A DNA stretch of 64,000 nucleotides from Natrinema gelatinilyticum (GTDB taxonomy: Archaea; Halobacteriota; Halobacteria; Halobacteriales; Natrialbaceae): contig NZ_CP100757.1 of NCBI RefSeq assembly GCF_024266705.1, positions 930,001 through 994,000 of the forward strand, read 5' to 3'. Positions 44,970 through 54,177 of the stretch are shown piece after piece (position 1 is the first letter of the stretch; each line of letters opens with the position of its first letter). The translations under genes and the position numbers were made by a program. Below the pieces are notes generated by a model that made no database searches, was not told the origin of the DNA, and saw nothing but the letters and a program-made list of their open reading frames with translations.

Positions 44970-45809
44970 ATGCCCGAACTCCGTCGAATTATGACCTACC
45001 CGATCAAAGCCCTCGATTCATTCGAAATGACGACGGGACAAATCACTGAGGGAGGAACAATCGAACATGACCGCGAATATGCGGTCCTTGCGAAACCCGC
45101 TGATAGACCCTATGAACCAGAGACGGAATCTGCTTCGAGTGGCGACTATATCAATGGAAAACGAACCGATGCTGTTCACCGATTGCGCTCAACCTTCGAT
45201 CCAGATGCCCGCACCCTCACACTCCACGTCCAGGGCGAGACAACCCCTCAAACCTTCGATCTCGAAGATCGAACCGAATTGAATCGGTGGTTGACAGACT
45301 ATTTCGACCAGCCAGCAAGCGTCCGTCGATATACCGCAAGTGGCCATCACGATCTCCACAAACACGATATCTCCGGTCCCTCGATCATCAGCACCGCGAC
45401 GCTCCGCGAAGTTGCGTCGTGGTTTCCGGAAATCGATCTGGAAAGTGTCCGCCGACGGTTTCGCGCAAATCTCGAAATTGGTGGTGTGCCCCCGTTCTGG
45501 GAAGACCGTCTCGTCGCCAATCACGGCGAAGCGGTTGCTTTCCGTATCGGTGACGTCCAGTTCGAAGGCATTGAACCGTGTGAGCGGTGTGTCGTTATCT
45601 CGCGTGATCCCGACACTGGAGAGGAGTACGATGCCTTTCGCCAGAGGTTCATCCGTAAGCGCAGAGAAACCCGTCCCGAGTGGCTCGACAGCGACCGCTT
45701 CAAAACCGATTTCCGCTTAATGACAGTAACAAATGTCCCACAGCGAGAATGGGGGAAGACAATTCAGGTGGGGGACACAGTCGAGATTATTGGGACTCAT
45801 CCATATTGA
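44970..45809 (+). CDS. MOSC-domain protein (YcbX/mARC-like)
   Basis: 279 residues. The N-terminal MOSC_N beta-barrel begins LRRIMTYPIKALDSFEM. The MOSC domain includes RRFRANLEIGGVPPFWEDRL and the molybdenum-cofactor cysteine in FEGIEPCERCVVISRDPDTG. Such proteins use molybdenum cofactor to reduce N-hydroxylated compounds or handle sulfur. Stands alone. Confidence 0.9.
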   Translation: MPELRRIMTYPIKALDSFEMTTGQITEGGTIEHDREYAVLAKPADRPYEPETESASSGDYINGKRTDAVHRLRSTFDPDARTLTLHVQGETTPQTFDLEDRTELNRWLTDYFDQPASVRRYTASGHHDLHKHDISGPSIISTATLREVASWFPEIDLESVRRRFRANLEIGGVPPFWEDRLVANHGEAVAFRIGDVQFEGIEPCERCVVISRDPDTGEEYDAFRQRFIRKRRETRPEWLDSDRFKTDFRLMTVTNVPQREWGKTIQVGDTVEIIGTHPY

Positions 45810-46044
45810 TCCTAGCACGTCCGAAGACTTCGCAGTTCAGCAATGTCCTGAGGAGCGTTGATCCTGATACATACGCGCCCCGGGTTCAGTACACGTTACA
45901 TGAACTACCTGATTCTTGCCAGAAACGACGTGACCGACTCAGAGGATAGGTACAACAAATCGGCGTCATCTTATTTTGTTTGATTGCCAGGCATCCGACC
46001 TACTTTCGACTACAAAAAGTATCTGTGGTGTCTGCGTGTTCTTC

Positions 46045-46416
46045 TCAATGGTCGTCCGGCTCATCCTGCTTTGTCGCGTGTACAGTGCCGTCTGGATGCT
46101 CTGGTGGACTATAGAGCGTGTACAACCGAAGTGCTTCCTCCTCTGAAGTATTTGTGACGTTGTGTTCGACTCCAGCAGGAATCACTACGATATCATCGTC
46201 TTCAAGGGAAATCTCTTCGTCGTCGAGAACTACTTGCGCGGTCCCTGCTTCGACCCGGATGAACTGGTCGATATCTGAGTGGGTTTCTAACCCGATCTCT
46301 TCGCCCGGCTGAAGGGTCATGAGAACGAGCTGGGTGTTCTCACCGGTGTAAAGTACCCGGCGATAATCCTCGTTTTCCAATGTATCCTGTTCGATGTTAG
46401 TAGTGTATCCGTTCAT
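46045..46416 (-). CDS. Cupin-domain protein
   Basis: 123 residues, single cupin. Motif 1 is ETHSDIDQFIRVEAGTAQVV, with the usual second His replaced by Asp (HSDID), and motif 2 is IPAGVEHNVTN. It binds a metal and small molecule or is a simple sugar-epimerase-like fold; the reaction is unknown. An IS6 element stands upstream. Confidence 0.88.
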   Translation of the reverse strand: MNGYTTNIEQDTLENEDYRRVLYTGENTQLVLMTLQPGEEIGLETHSDIDQFIRVEAGTAQVVLDDEEISLEDDDIVVIPAGVEHNVTNTSEEEALRLYTLYSPPEHPDGTVHATKQDEPDDH

Positions 46417-46608
46417 GGTGACTCCATTCTCGGTTTAGGGGTGGCTGCTTGCAACGCGATGAGCGTGAAGAATACACGCCGCAATCATTTAAAAACCAGA
46501 CCGGCGCCTGCGCGGTGAAAAGTCTTAATGGCCTACAGAAAGCCGCCAAGCGTCTTTCTTCAGCGGGATGTTCCGAACATTATCTTTCTCTGATAGAACG
46601 CGGATCGC

Positions 46609-47354
46609 GGCACTGTCTAGTTCAGCACCTCCTCAGCCGGCGTTCGGCCATTGAGCGCTTGATTCGGTCGATCGTGGTTATAGTGGTGTCTGAAGCGTCT
46701 CAGCCAGCGGCGTGCGCTGGCTGGACTGCCCCGCCAGAACGAGTGAAAGCGGTCGATCCGCATCGACACGGTCTGAAACCACTTTTCGATGTGGTTTCGC
46801 TCGCTGTAGTCGAGCTGACCGCTCAATTCATGACGAGCGAGGGCAGTCAGGTAACCGCCAGCATCGACGAGAAACTCTGTCTCGGCGATATCGTGTTTCT
46901 CTGGAGATCGATGCAGGAACGCGCGCGCGCGCGGGTCAGTCCCGCGGCGGCTGAACACGTCGATTTCGAGAAGTAGCTTTGATTCTGTGTCGATCGCGGC
47001 GTACAACCACTTCTTTTCGCCGTCTACCTCAATCTGTTTCTCGTCAACCGCGACCCGCGACGGCTGCGCCGTCGGCGGGTCGCTCTGGGCCTCCGAGAGT
47101 GTATGCGTCCAATTCCAAATTGCGCCGTGAGAACGGTCAATACCGAGTAATTCGAGCACTGCGACGACCTCCCGAACTGACAATCTCATCGAATGCAGTC
47201 GCACCCCGAACACCCTGACGGGTGTCGGGGTGCGCTCGTTCTCCCAAACCTCATCACAGTCCACGTCTAAGGTCTCTCTGAGCAGGTCGGCGAGTTGCAT
47301 GGACACTTCTCGCCACCACCTGCTCGTTCCTCAAACTCTCATCTAGACAGTGCC
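46609..47354 (-). mobile_element. Complete IS6-family element, 746 bp
   Basis: Terminal inverted repeats GGCACTGTCTAG at 46609 and (reverse) 47343-47354. The 8-bp direct repeat CGGATCGC is found on both sides at 46601-46608 and 47355-47362, the duplication length of IS6/IS26-type replicative transposition. One intact transposase. The intact duplication indicates simple insertion without later cointegrate rearrangement. Confidence 0.95.
46617..47306 (-). CDS. IS6-family transposase
   Basis: 229 residues. DDE residues: Asp in SRVAVDEKQIEVDGEK, Asp in TEFLVDAGGYLTAL and Glu in ERNHIEKWFQTVSMR. The N-terminal HTH is in LSVREVVAVLELLGIDRSHG. Intact and probably active. Confidence 0.93.
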   Translation of the reverse strand: MSMQLADLLRETLDVDCDEVWENERTPTPVRVFGVRLHSMRLSVREVVAVLELLGIDRSHGAIWNWTHTLSEAQSDPPTAQPSRVAVDEKQIEVDGEKKWLYAAIDTESKLLLEIDVFSRRGTDPRARAFLHRSPEKHDIAETEFLVDAGGYLTALARHELSGQLDYSERNHIEKWFQTVSMRIDRFHSFWRGSPASARRWLRRFRHHYNHDRPNQALNGRTPAEEVLN

Positions 47355-47428
47355 CGGATCGCTAAATGAGCAGATCTACTGAACAGTTGGTTCACCTGTT
47401 TTGGCATGAAATAAACGATGGCGTCGTG

Positions 47429-47859
47429 GTGAACTACCCTGCCCTACCGCGCTCGGGCTTACCCAGCCCTCGCTTGTTAAGGACAGGGCTTCCTGCTTCG
47501 GTGTCGGAACGTGCAGGGAACGTCCCCACAGCGTCCACAAGACGCGGAGCGTCTCGTGCGGCCCGGCAGAACGCTGTTGGCGTTCTGCGGACGGTTCCAG
47601 ACTCCACAGGCGGCTTCCCTTGACAGGTGGTTCGGAGTGTCCCACTCCTACCGGTTCGACACTCGGCCACAACCGACGATGCACGCTTGTTGTCGCGTTT
47701 GAACACCGCCGGAGGCGTGGTGAGTATCTTATTCTCACCTTCGAACGAAGAGATAATAAGGGTGCCGATTCTCACGAAACCAAGACGTGCGGGCGTTGTC
47801 TCCCCTCCCTGCTCGCTTCGCTCGCTGAGGAAGGGGGCTTAGCGCCCTCAATTACAGCT
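47429..47859 (-). mobile_element. MITE B: tnpB-less derivative of the element at 29845
   Basis: On the minus strand it runs from AGCTGTAATTGAGGGCGCT (47859) to GTAGTTCAC (47429). The interior retains the tnpB tail (VGVGHSEPPVKGSRLWSLEP, then VPTPKQEALSLTSEG after shifts). It lacks the segment of about 55 bp near the left end found in copies A and C. Confidence 0.8.
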
Positions 47860-47868
47860 AAACTTATC

Positions 47869-47942
47869 CTCTGTATCTCGCACATCTATTCCGTCAATAT
47901 TCTGTTTGTTCGTTGAGTTGTCGCGAGATACAAAGCGCGAAT
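47869..47942. repeat. Dispersed 74-bp repeat with inverted ends, copy a
   Basis: CTCTGTATCTCGCAC at the left and GCGAGATACAAAGCGCGAAT at the right form an inverted repeat around about 45 bases. Further copies are at 57187 and 57658, and half copies near 42287, 44601, 48614 and 49085. It looks like a tiny non-autonomous transposon or a structured RNA or regulatory repeat. Confidence 0.65.
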
Positions 47943-48019
47943 CGGGTACCGACCACCGGCCATTTTGGAAGAAGTCTGTTCGATCGACTCCAAACGTCTA
48001 CCTGTCTGTTGTATCGCTG

Positions 48020-48469
48020 CTACGACGCGTCTGCGCCGGTCGTCAATCGCGAGGTAACGGTGTTCGCCATCCACCCACCAACTCGACCGCATACCAGACC
48101 AAAGATGGGGGCGACGCACAGTGCCAGTCCACTGGCTAAAACGACGAATACGACTCTCGACAGCGATGGCCATGTCACCGTAGCATCACTGAGAACGGTG
48201 CTGAATACTGCCACGAGCAGCGTGAGTACTGCGACAACACCAGCAAGAACACCAGTACGGAGTCCGGCAGCACCCGGGTCCATCGAACGGATTGCAGCGA
48301 TGACTCCCGCGATGAACGCGCCGATTATCATGATACTTCCACCAATGGTCGCCTCCGAATCCGGCAGCCAGTTCACAACGACAGTGGCGGGTAGCGAGGC
48401 GAGTGCGCCGATTATCGCGAATCGCCATGCCGCAGGGAGAGTGCGGACACGGAGGGACGACGGGGACAT
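48020..48469 (-). CDS. Four-helix membrane protein (DUF5518-like)
   Basis: 149 residues from the ATG at 48469. Four hydrophobic helices: FAIIGALASLPATVVV, GGSIMIIGAFIAGVIAAI, GVLAGVVAVLTLLVAVF and VVFVVLASGLALCVAPIFGL. Gly/Ala-rich packing of this kind is seen in haloarchaeal DUF5518 proteins of unknown function. Stands alone among repeats. Confidence 0.7.
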   Translation of the reverse strand: MSPSSLRVRTLPAAWRFAIIGALASLPATVVVNWLPDSEATIGGSIMIIGAFIAGVIAAIRSMDPGAAGLRTGVLAGVVAVLTLLVAVFSTVLSDATVTWPSLSRVVFVVLASGLALCVAPIFGLVCGRVGGWMANTVTSRLTTGADAS

Positions 48470-48673
48470 TCGTGTCAAAGAATTGATTGAGGAATACAAT
48501 ATAATTTTCGGAGAATTGAGGACGCGAGATTCACCGACAAATCAAACTCTTGTACCCCCCACTTCAGGTCTGGCAGCTTAGTCAGTTAGTCGAAGGCGGA
48601 CAAACGGGAGACGGTTGCTGAATACACGCTCTATCTCGGTCACTGTGATTTTATTATATGTGTAATCTACAGT

Positions 48674-49036
48674 ATTACAGCGAGGGTGCCTCGGGGCTTG
48701 ACCCCGAGGGTGAATCGCGTAAGCTTTATTATCTTTCCTAACGTGTTTAAAGCTACAGTTGCACGAATTAAAGACCGTAATTCGTCGCAACTGTGCGCAG
48801 TTGCGGAGGAATGTGGCTCTCTCAAAACCCACGTCTTCGGCGTGGTGCGACGGACGCCATCGGGCCGTGGTGGAGCGGCCGACCCTCACGGACACACCGC
48901 GTGTTCGGGTGTGAATTCCAGCTGACCCATCTCGGGAAGTCCGAGGGGAATTACATTCGCCTGCGGCCATATGGCCCGTTTCTGGGCTTGCCGCCAACAC
49001 GGTGAAGCCACAGGGCGTGCCCCCGTGGTACTTCAC
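48674..49036 (+). mobile_element. MITE E2 of the CCTCGGGGC family
   Basis: Full-length relative of E1 at 24985. The left end has CAGCGAGGGTGCCTCGGGGC and a CTCGGGGCTTGACCCCGAG hairpin. The right end has GTGAAGCCACAGGG...CCCCGTGG and ACTTCAC. Shared interior blocks include GGGTGTGAATTCCAGC and GAGGGGAATTA. No transposase. Confidence 0.75.
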
Positions 49037-49165
49037 TACATAGGAACGTATGAAATGGTACACTAATCACTATAGCACGGGCGTGCGAAATACAACGTGC
49101 GTATCTCTCAGAGCCGGTTGGGTGGGGGAACCCGCTGCTTTCTACTGGGACTAGTCAGCCCACTC

Positions 49166-49540
49166 TCACTGTCTACGTAATGAGTCGAGAGCGGGGTCGG
49201 CATCAAGGATAGCCGCGAGAGTGGGATGTATCTCGTCGATCATCTCCGCAGGTTCGACCAGTTGACGGTCGGTATCATACTCGATGAGCTCCGCTGCCTG
49301 TAACTTCTGGAGGTGAATATGATGCAGCGATATCTGAATCCGTTCCATGACCTCGCTAGCGAGCTCTTCGAGAGGTGCATGATGATTGTGTTTGGCAATG
49401 GCGTGCATGAGGTCACGCATGGTGAGCGAACGATCTTGTTCTAAAAGTTTTGCAAGAATGACACGACGCTGTCTATCTGAACAAACGTCAAGAATGGTGT
49501 CATAATCAGGGACACCGTCACTCATCTTCTCAGCTGACAT
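49166..49540 (-). CDS. DUF7344 winged-helix regulator
   Basis: 124 residues from the ATG at 49540 (MSAEKMSDGVPDYDTILDV); a Met five codons later is an alternative. DUF7344 pattern: DVCSDRQRRVILAKLLEQD, ISLHHIHLQKLQAAELIEYD, RQLVEPAEMIDEIHP. Probable DNA-binding regulator, no membrane part. Next to the HTH_10 gene on the same strand. Confidence 0.8.
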   Translation of the reverse strand: MSAEKMSDGVPDYDTILDVCSDRQRRVILAKLLEQDRSLTMRDLMHAIAKHNHHAPLEELASEVMERIQISLHHIHLQKLQAAELIEYDTDRQLVEPAEMIDEIHPTLAAILDADPALDSLRRQ

Positions 49541-49627
49541 CGAAATATCACTCACATCTGAGTACACGGAACTGGAGGATAGCCCGTTGCCTTGTCTGTA
49601 CAAGGTTTTATATCCCGGTCTGGATGG

Positions 49628-50287
49628 TCACTCGGAATCTGGATGTTCGGCGACGAGGGTGTTGGCGATAAGCCTGTCATAGCCCTTCCGCATCCGTTGG
49701 GATAGCGCCTGCTGTGAGATACCGAGTGTGGAGGCGACTTCGTCCAAGGACGATTCGGCTGGCGATTCGTAGTAGCCGGCTTCCCATGCCTTCACGAGCG
49801 CATCGTGTTGTTTTTCGGTGATACCAAATTGATGGGCCGGACTGGGTTGGGTGACCTCATGAAGGCGTTTCACCTGGAATGGAATACCACTGTCTTCGCA
49901 ATGTGTTCGGAACATGGTGAGCTGCGAATGGTCATCGAATCGCATGTGCACGTTCCAGGTGTCCTCTGTGCCGACTGCTTCGAGAATCACTGCCCCGATC
50001 TCCCTGTAGGCATAGACGACCGATTCGATATTTTCCGTCCACTCGGCCCGATAGAGCGTGGCGTTGTCGAAGGAATCCAACCGTCGGAGGTCACGAACTG
50101 ATGGGTCTGATTCGGTCGCTTCCTCGAAATCCTTATCGGGGACCTTCGACACCCAAAAGTGGGGCGTCAACATCTCCTCAGAGGCGACGACACGTTCAAT
50201 TTCGATAACGGCATTGGGAACCGTAGCGAGGGTTTCCTCCAGGGCGAACGCACTCGTCGGGAGGTCAAATTCGGCAAAGAGGCTCAT
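49628..50287 (-). CDS. HTH_10 (bacterio-opsin-activator-type) regulator
   Basis: 219 residues. The C-terminal HTH_10 domain (about 155-212) shows the signature TEKQHDALVKAWEAGYYESP, SLDEVASTLGISQQALSQRM, RKGYDRLIANTL. The N-terminal 150 residues are the usual sensor half (FALEETLATVPNAVIEIERV...). Targets unknown. A paralogue with the same architecture is at 52999. Confidence 0.9.
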   Translation of the reverse strand: MSLFAEFDLPTSAFALEETLATVPNAVIEIERVVASEEMLTPHFWVSKVPDKDFEEATESDPSVRDLRRLDSFDNATLYRAEWTENIESVVYAYREIGAVILEAVGTEDTWNVHMRFDDHSQLTMFRTHCEDSGIPFQVKRLHEVTQPSPAHQFGITEKQHDALVKAWEAGYYESPAESSLDEVASTLGISQQALSQRMRKGYDRLIANTLVAEHPDSE

Positions 50288-50482
50288 GTGGGACGTCCGA
50301 TGTGGAGCTGGATAAACCCAAGGCCGGGTAACTCGAGAGGACCTGGCGGTTTCTCATATGTACCAATCTGTTGCATACACACTCTGTATCCAGAAAGCCA
50401 CTCTTGACAGTATTCAGGTAGAAGGCTACGTTCTTTCCGAAGAGAAGGTGTGAATGTCCCATGATAGTGGGTCGATTTGGTT

Positions 50483-50737
50483 CTAATTCCACTCGATGGA
50501 TTCGAGAAACTCGTCTAACGTGTCTGTGAGTTCATCGACTTCCTTGCCATCCTCGTTGGCTGAGTAGCGGACGATGAAGACGTCTTTTTCGTTTGCTTCA
50601 TGAGTCGTATCGACTCCGTGGACGCCTTTCCAAATCCCTGTAATCTCGACTAAACCATACGTCTCGTGCTCGTACGTTTCCTCTCGTTCAATTACCCTGT
50701 CAGATCCGGAGCTGGGCAAATCTTCTGAGTCATCCAT
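50483..50737 (-). CDS. Small acidic protein, unknown function
   Basis: 84 residues: REETYEHETYGLVEITGIWK followed by a Val/Asp-rich strand part and an acidic terminal helix (ELTDTLDEFLESIEWN). Codon use fits a real gene. I recognise no family; similar small proteins are common near haloarchaeal regulators. Confidence 0.6.
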   Translation of the reverse strand: MDDSEDLPSSGSDRVIEREETYEHETYGLVEITGIWKGVHGVDTTHEANEKDVFIVRYSANEDGKEVDELTDTLDEFLESIEWN

Positions 50738-50891
50738 TTGGATTCATGCTCTACGTGTGCTTTTCTCCCACTACTCGTCCGTGTGCAGCCGCTGTAATTC
50801 GCAGTCTGTCGGGTACTTTTTTGATACGGTGCATGTCGCTGGGATTCTCTTCGACTATCAGTATTTTGATTTCTAATCATCTATTACACTA

Positions 50892-52110
50892 GTGCGGCTT
50901 CAGCCCTGAACTGCTAGCTTTATCTGCGTAGAGCGCCTCTAGGGTGTGTTCAGAAATTCTCTGGAGTAAATCATGCCACGAACACAACAGTACTCTGTCG
51001 ATCTGTCTGCCGATGAACGAGCGGAGCTGAATGCGATGCTTTCAGCGGGCACGTACAAAACGCGGGAACTCACACGCGCACGGTGTCTCTTGCACTCGGA
51101 TGACGGCTTGACTGACCAGCAGGTCAGTGAAGCCGTCGGTTGTCATCCCGGCACAGTTGGACGCGTCCGGAAACGCTACACCGAGGACGGCCTCGCGGCG
51201 ATCACTCGCCGCAAGGCCGACCGCGTCTACGAGCGTAAACTCGACGGACGTGAAGAAGCACATCTCATTGCATTGGCCTGCAGCGATCCACCGGAAGGAC
51301 GGTCTCGCTGGTCGCTGCATCTCTTAGCCGAGCACTTCGTCGCCCTCACCGAGATCGACGTTGAGTCGATCTCTCACGAGACCGTTCGACAGGTCCTGAA
51401 AAAACACGACTGCACCCTCACCGATCAAAATCGTGGGTGATTACGCCTGAAAACAGCGCCGCCTTTGTCTGCCAGATGGAGGAAGTCCTCGATCTCTATC
51501 ACGAACCCTACGATCCACGCCGCCCGATCGTCTGTTTTGACGAGTCCAGCAAGGAACTGCACAAAGAGGTCCGCGACCCGCTCCCGGACGTGCCGGGAGC
51601 GGTCGCTCGGTACGACTACACGTACGAACGGAATGGAACACGCAACCTCTTCGTGATGAGCGAACCGCTGAGCGGCTGGCGGCACGTCGAGGTAACGAAG
51701 CGGCGGCGCAAGCAGGAATTCGTCCAGCAGATGCAAGCGCTCGTGGATGATCACTACCCGGATGCAGTCAGCATCCGGGTAGTAATGGACAATCTGAACA
51801 CGCACCAGCGGTACGCCTTCTACGAACATCTTCCACCAGAGGAGGCTCGTCGGTTGCTCAGCAAGCTCGAATTTCACTTCACGCCGGAACACGGGAGTTG
51901 GCTGAACATGGCAGAGATCGAGTTCAGCGCCTTGTGGACGGAGTGTCTTGATCGGCGCATTCCTGACGCAGCGACACTCCGTGCGGAGGTCGCTGCGTGG
52001 GAACGTACCCGAAACGAGGACGAATCCGTGATCAACTGGCAGTTCACGACCGATGACGCTCGCATCAAACTCCATCAGCTATATCCAGCAAATCACGATT
52101 GAAGGCGTAC
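50892..52110 (+). mobile_element. IS630-family element, copy 2
   Basis: Inverted ends GTGCGGCTTCAGCC... and its degenerate counterpart ...GATTGAAGGCGTAC lie inside TA duplications at 50890-50891 and 52111-52112. Joining the flanks with one TA restores a HalOD1 frame to its stop (see 52079), which independently confirms the boundaries. It carries one frameshifted transposase. About 60% alike in protein to copy 1, so it is a different IS. Confidence 0.87.
50973..52102 (+). pseudogene. IS630-family transposase, frameshifted
   Basis: The first part runs to a TGA at 51438 (MPRTQQYSVDLSADERAELN..., HTH in DGLTDQQVSEAVGCHPGTVG). The second part runs to 52102 with the DDE core IVCFDESSKEL, RVVMDNLNTHQR and WLNMAEIEFSAL. 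At the junction TCGTGGGTGATTACG the frames meet if one G is added (NRGW then ITPENSAAF). So a single-base loss, or slippage at GGG, divides it. Confidence 0.87.
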
Positions 52111-52375
52111 TAGTAGAACCCTCACCATTGACAGTTATCCGATAACCGGAAAACATGAACGTGAGTTGATCTGCCGTTCGATTGGGTGGATTTGAAAAAA
52201 GCGATTCAAGAGCGTCCGGATCGATAGAGTAGTACAGCGATTCTAATTCAGATATGGATTTGTTGCTTTCCTCAGCAACCCTTTTGATCACGCGATAACT
52301 GACAGAGTTGATTTTGGTGTTTCTTCGACTCTCACTCTCGGTCTGACCAAATGCGGGGATTTCTTCGGATGTCAT
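52079..52375 (-). CDS. HalOD1-domain protein whose last codons are replaced by IS630 sequence
   Basis: HalOD1 pattern: NSVSYRVIKRVAEESNKSIS, ELESLYYSIDPDALESLF, LTFMFSGYRITVNGEGS. After GST the frame enters the IS630 end and stops inside it at 52079. Removing the IS and one TA, the frame reads GEGSTSVIDD-stop, the expected short end. So the insertion changed only the C-terminal few residues and the protein may still work. HalOD1 is a haloarchaeal output or signalling domain of unknown action. Confidence 0.85.
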   Translation of the reverse strand: MTSEEIPAFGQTESESRRNTKINSVSYRVIKRVAEESNKSISELESLYYSIDPDALESLFSNPPNRTADQLTFMFSGYRITVNGEGSTSTPSIVICWI

Positions 52376-52489
52376 GATACCACTTTTGCTGCTACATTTT
52401 GGTATGAGCCTGTTTTCTATAGGTTCAATGTGGTCGTGCTCCCACTCTTTATATGTAGGAGAGTAACCTACAGAAGCGGTTATAGAGAT

Positions 52490-52997
52490 GCGAGGAGAAT
52501 ACCCGCGCGTTTAGGCGCGGGATGAATTCGACAACTCGGACGGAATTCACGCTTCGATGACCAGTCCGAGATTTCTTTTCCATACATTGAAGTGGGAAGC
52601 AACCCTCTGAGAGCGGAGGAATCAGGCAGGGAATAGAGTGATTCCCGCCAGTCCGACGATGGCGGCCTGGCCGCCCCAAGCAATCAGACACTAATCGGAA
52701 CCAGTCGATGACCGCCCACCCCTCACAGGGGTGACGCGGAGTCGACTGTTGGAAGCACCACGGAACGTAACTCCGAGTCTGTCGAAGCCCACTCGAGCCT
52801 CGCCGGGCACAACCAACCACGAGGGTCGACCACGGTCGAGGATAGGAGTTCAGTACCGGGGGCTTGGCACTCCCAGCAGTCCCACCCGCCACAGTCCGTG
52901 ACCCCCGCACGGATTCGCACCGTGTCGAGGGTCGGTGGAACTGCTCACCTGAAATCTCCACCGCTCAGGATTCCTCCGCGTGAACGCGGAGGAGGAT
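52490..52997 (-). mobile_element. MITE F: third type of IS200/IS605-like non-autonomous element
   Basis: On the minus strand it starts after TTGAC with ATCCTCCTCCGCG and the hairpin CCTCCGCGTTCACGCGGAGG, and ends with the hairpin CCGCGCCTAAACGCGCGG and TATTCTCCTCGC. No intact ORF. The left end touches the stop codon of the HTH_10 gene at 52999. The end pattern (hairpins close to both ends, TTGAC-side target) matches TnpB-type elements. Confidence 0.7.
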
Positions 52998-52998
52998 G

Positions 52999-53676
52999 TC
53001 AATCATCGTGGATAAGCGTATTGGAAAGAAGATTCCGATGCCCTCGACGAAGACGTGCTGACAACGCGTTCCGAGAAATATCGAGATTGTCAGCGAGTTC
53101 GGTGAGTGTCCGATCTCGCGGAACGTCAAAGTATCCAGCGTGGTATGCGGCTTCCAGTGCCTCTTGCTGATCTGGGGTCACGCCATACTCGGCCCGCTCT
53201 TCAGGGTTTTCCGGTCGATATACACGCTGTGGTTGAAAAGAAAACTCGTTTTCGAGACAGTAATCCCAGAATCCAGAGAGCGATTCCTCATTCGGAAACA
53301 GAATCTTCACTTCCCAATCATCACCGTCAACACTCGCGGCTTCTAAGACAGTTGCCTTCGCGTCGGAGACTGCAGTAATTAGATTTGGCACGCTCATTTC
53401 CCACGTTACTCGATAGAACCGCTCTTCTTCCTCTTCATCGCGACCTGCTTGCTCTTCTTGCTCTTCCAAAGTGAGTACTTCTCGAACCATATCGTCGTCA
53501 CGTAAGGCTTGCTCGAAGTTGGTGAGATCCTCTCCGAAAGCCCAAAAGTACGGAGTGACGTGCGATTCGCCCCCGACGACACGTTTGATTTCGATTCGTA
53601 TCTCTGGTGCCACCGTTAATGTGTCTGCTAAGACGAATTCATCTGCGGGGACGGTGAATTCCGTGAGAATACTCAT
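52999..53676 (-). CDS. HTH_10 (bacterio-opsin-activator-type) regulator
   Basis: 225 residues from the ATG at 53676 (MSILTEFTVPADEFVLADTL). HTH_10 at 160-218: TPDQQEALEAAYHAGYFDVP, RDRTLTELADNLDISRNALS, ARLRRGHRNLLSNTL. The sensor half includes an acidic insert (LEEQEEQAGRDEEEEE). Paralogue of 49628. MITE F directly abuts its stop codon and may supply its transcript end. Confidence 0.9.
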   Translation of the reverse strand: MSILTEFTVPADEFVLADTLTVAPEIRIEIKRVVGGESHVTPYFWAFGEDLTNFEQALRDDDMVREVLTLEEQEEQAGRDEEEEERFYRVTWEMSVPNLITAVSDAKATVLEAASVDGDDWEVKILFPNEESLSGFWDYCLENEFSFQPQRVYRPENPEERAEYGVTPDQQEALEAAYHAGYFDVPRDRTLTELADNLDISRNALSARLRRGHRNLLSNTLIHDD

Positions 53677-53825
53677 TGCCAGTACGATTTCTACGGGAAT
53701 AGACGTAAAAAATATCCCCACGTGACTTGGTCTGTGAAAGAGGCATCCAGTTCATATACTGAATTGTTATGCATTAGGTTCAGGCAGCTCAAACGAGATT
53801 TCCGTGCGGAACTCATTCTCTGCAT

Positions 53826-54000
53826 TCACCTATCGAAATTCTGTTGACTGATCAAACTACGTTTGTCAAAACAATCATTCGGGCGACGAGGACTCGCTGC
53901 AGCCTTCGAGCGGAGAATCAACAAACGGCAAACCGATAGCGACTGAAACAGCCACCAGGTGAGAGACTTTTTGTTCACGAAAGCAGCCAGTCAGCACTCC
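53826..54000 (-). mobile_element. Solo 3' end of an IS110-family element
   Basis: About 175 bases match the non-coding 3' end of the IS110 elements (ATTCACCTAT(G/C)GAAATTCTG, ATTCGGGCGACGAGGACTCG, AACAGCCACCAGGTG), stopping just before the post-stop hairpin. It lies 45 bp from IS110 copy 2. Another solo copy is at 59708 and is closer to this one than to the full copies. Confidence 0.8.
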
Positions 54001-54177
54001 ACTCTTACCAACGACTCGCCAGTTCTAATCTCGTCTGCTGACTCGATGGAAATTCTGCTATCCCATAAGAGCGTGAAACAAGTATGGGACGCAAGAGACC
54101 GAGATCTATTCCGTGCCCGAGAGCACGTGCTGCTGACTGGTCCGAGTGCGTAGGAAGCCGAGTCCTGGGCAGTACAG

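Noticed and set aside
52449..52961. 170-codon open frame in MITE F as a gene
   Set aside because: It spans terminal hairpins and has no family similarity or typical codon use; open by composition.
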